From Caldithrix sp964532875 (lineage in GTDB: Bacteria > Calditrichota > Calditrichia > Calditrichales > Calditrichaceae), in contig CAZHIZ010000218.1 of the NCBI GenBank assembly GCA_964532875.1, forward strand, positions 1-5,370: DNA of 5,370 nt. Direction: 5' to 3'. Every line of letters starts with the position of its first letter. Position 1 is the first letter of the stretch. Shown in pieces: positions 5,340 through 5,370 of this stretch. The notes beneath the pieces are model-generated. The model had not been told where the DNA came from. It did no database searches and saw nothing but the letters and a program-made list of their open reading frames with translations. A program made the position numbers and the translations under genes.

Positions 5340-5370
5340 ACAAGAAAGAAGAAAGACAAAAGACAAAAGA

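Larger units (their letters stand above)
5112..5370. other. gene-free downstream region rich in repeat-like sequence
   Basis: Nothing here reads as a gene. Minus-strand open frames that reach into this stretch give simple Phe/Pro/Ser- and Arg-rich translations produced by the repeats. The contents are a short direct repeat, a periodic GGAA/TTGG tract, a double hairpin and a purine-rich end (5341-5370) with repeated GAAAGA and GACAAAA words. Confidence 0.6.

Noticed and set aside
4955..5343. Minus-strand open frames over the porB end and downstream region
   Set aside because: They run through the terminator, hairpins and periodic tract. The predicted proteins are repeat-derived and lack ribosome binding sites.
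5211..5370. CRISPR array
   Set aside because: The repeated units are short, degenerate and not separated by unique spacers of constant length.

Overview
The window holds one complete four-gene operon on the + strand, bases 691-5081, flanked by gene-free, repeat-like intergenic DNA. The operon encodes a multisubunit thiamine-diphosphate 2-oxoacid:ferredoxin oxidoreductase, most likely acting on pyruvate. The order is gamma (porG), a flavoprotein fused to the ferredoxin-like delta subunit (562 aa), alpha (porA) and beta (porB). It ends in a strong intrinsic terminator six bases after the last stop codon.

The genes work as one enzyme. PorA and PorB together bind thiamine diphosphate, decarboxylate the 2-oxoacid and pass electrons to the PorB [4Fe-4S] cluster. 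PorG is the gamma domain associated with the CoA-dependent step. The second protein stands where a small ferredoxin-like PorD is usually encoded. It has a C-terminal 2x[4Fe-4S] domain preceded by a GltD-like FAD/NADPH oxidoreductase module. The complex is therefore probably wired to NADP(H) directly, and may also exchange electrons with free ferredoxin. This recalls the phenylglyoxylate:NAD+ oxidoreductase of denitrifying bacteria, which carries a GltD-like flavoprotein as a separate subunit. The main point of interest is the cysteine pattern. The N-terminal iron-sulphur domain lacks the first CxxC pair of the GltD/dihydropyrimidine dehydrogenase family, while an extra pair in the same sequence context (EADRCFSCG) appears just before the C-terminal ferredoxin domain.

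Region by region: 1-690 has no convincing gene. It contains a short REP-like palindrome, a pyrimidine-rich tract, a very AT-rich stretch, a GT-rich stretch and a leader with a doubtful 38-codon ORF. Bases 691-5081 are the tightly packed operon: 34 bases separate the first two genes, then come a 16-base overlap and a 4-base ATGA overlap. Bases 5087-5111 are the terminator. Bases 5112-5370 contain a short tandem repeat, a GGAA/TTGG-type periodic tract, a two-hairpin REP-like element and a purine-rich end.

The organism is an anaerobe or facultative anaerobe, judged from the oxygen-sensitive enzyme type. The moderate base composition, consensus Shine-Dalgarno sites, AT-rich intergenic DNA and pattern of degenerate intergenic repeats are compatible with a bacterium of the Calditrichota/Bacteroidota (FCB) side of the tree. 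This placement is a low-confidence impression, not something the window proves. I regard the enzyme as a recognisable family with an unusual, but probably not unique, domain arrangement rather than an entirely unknown system.
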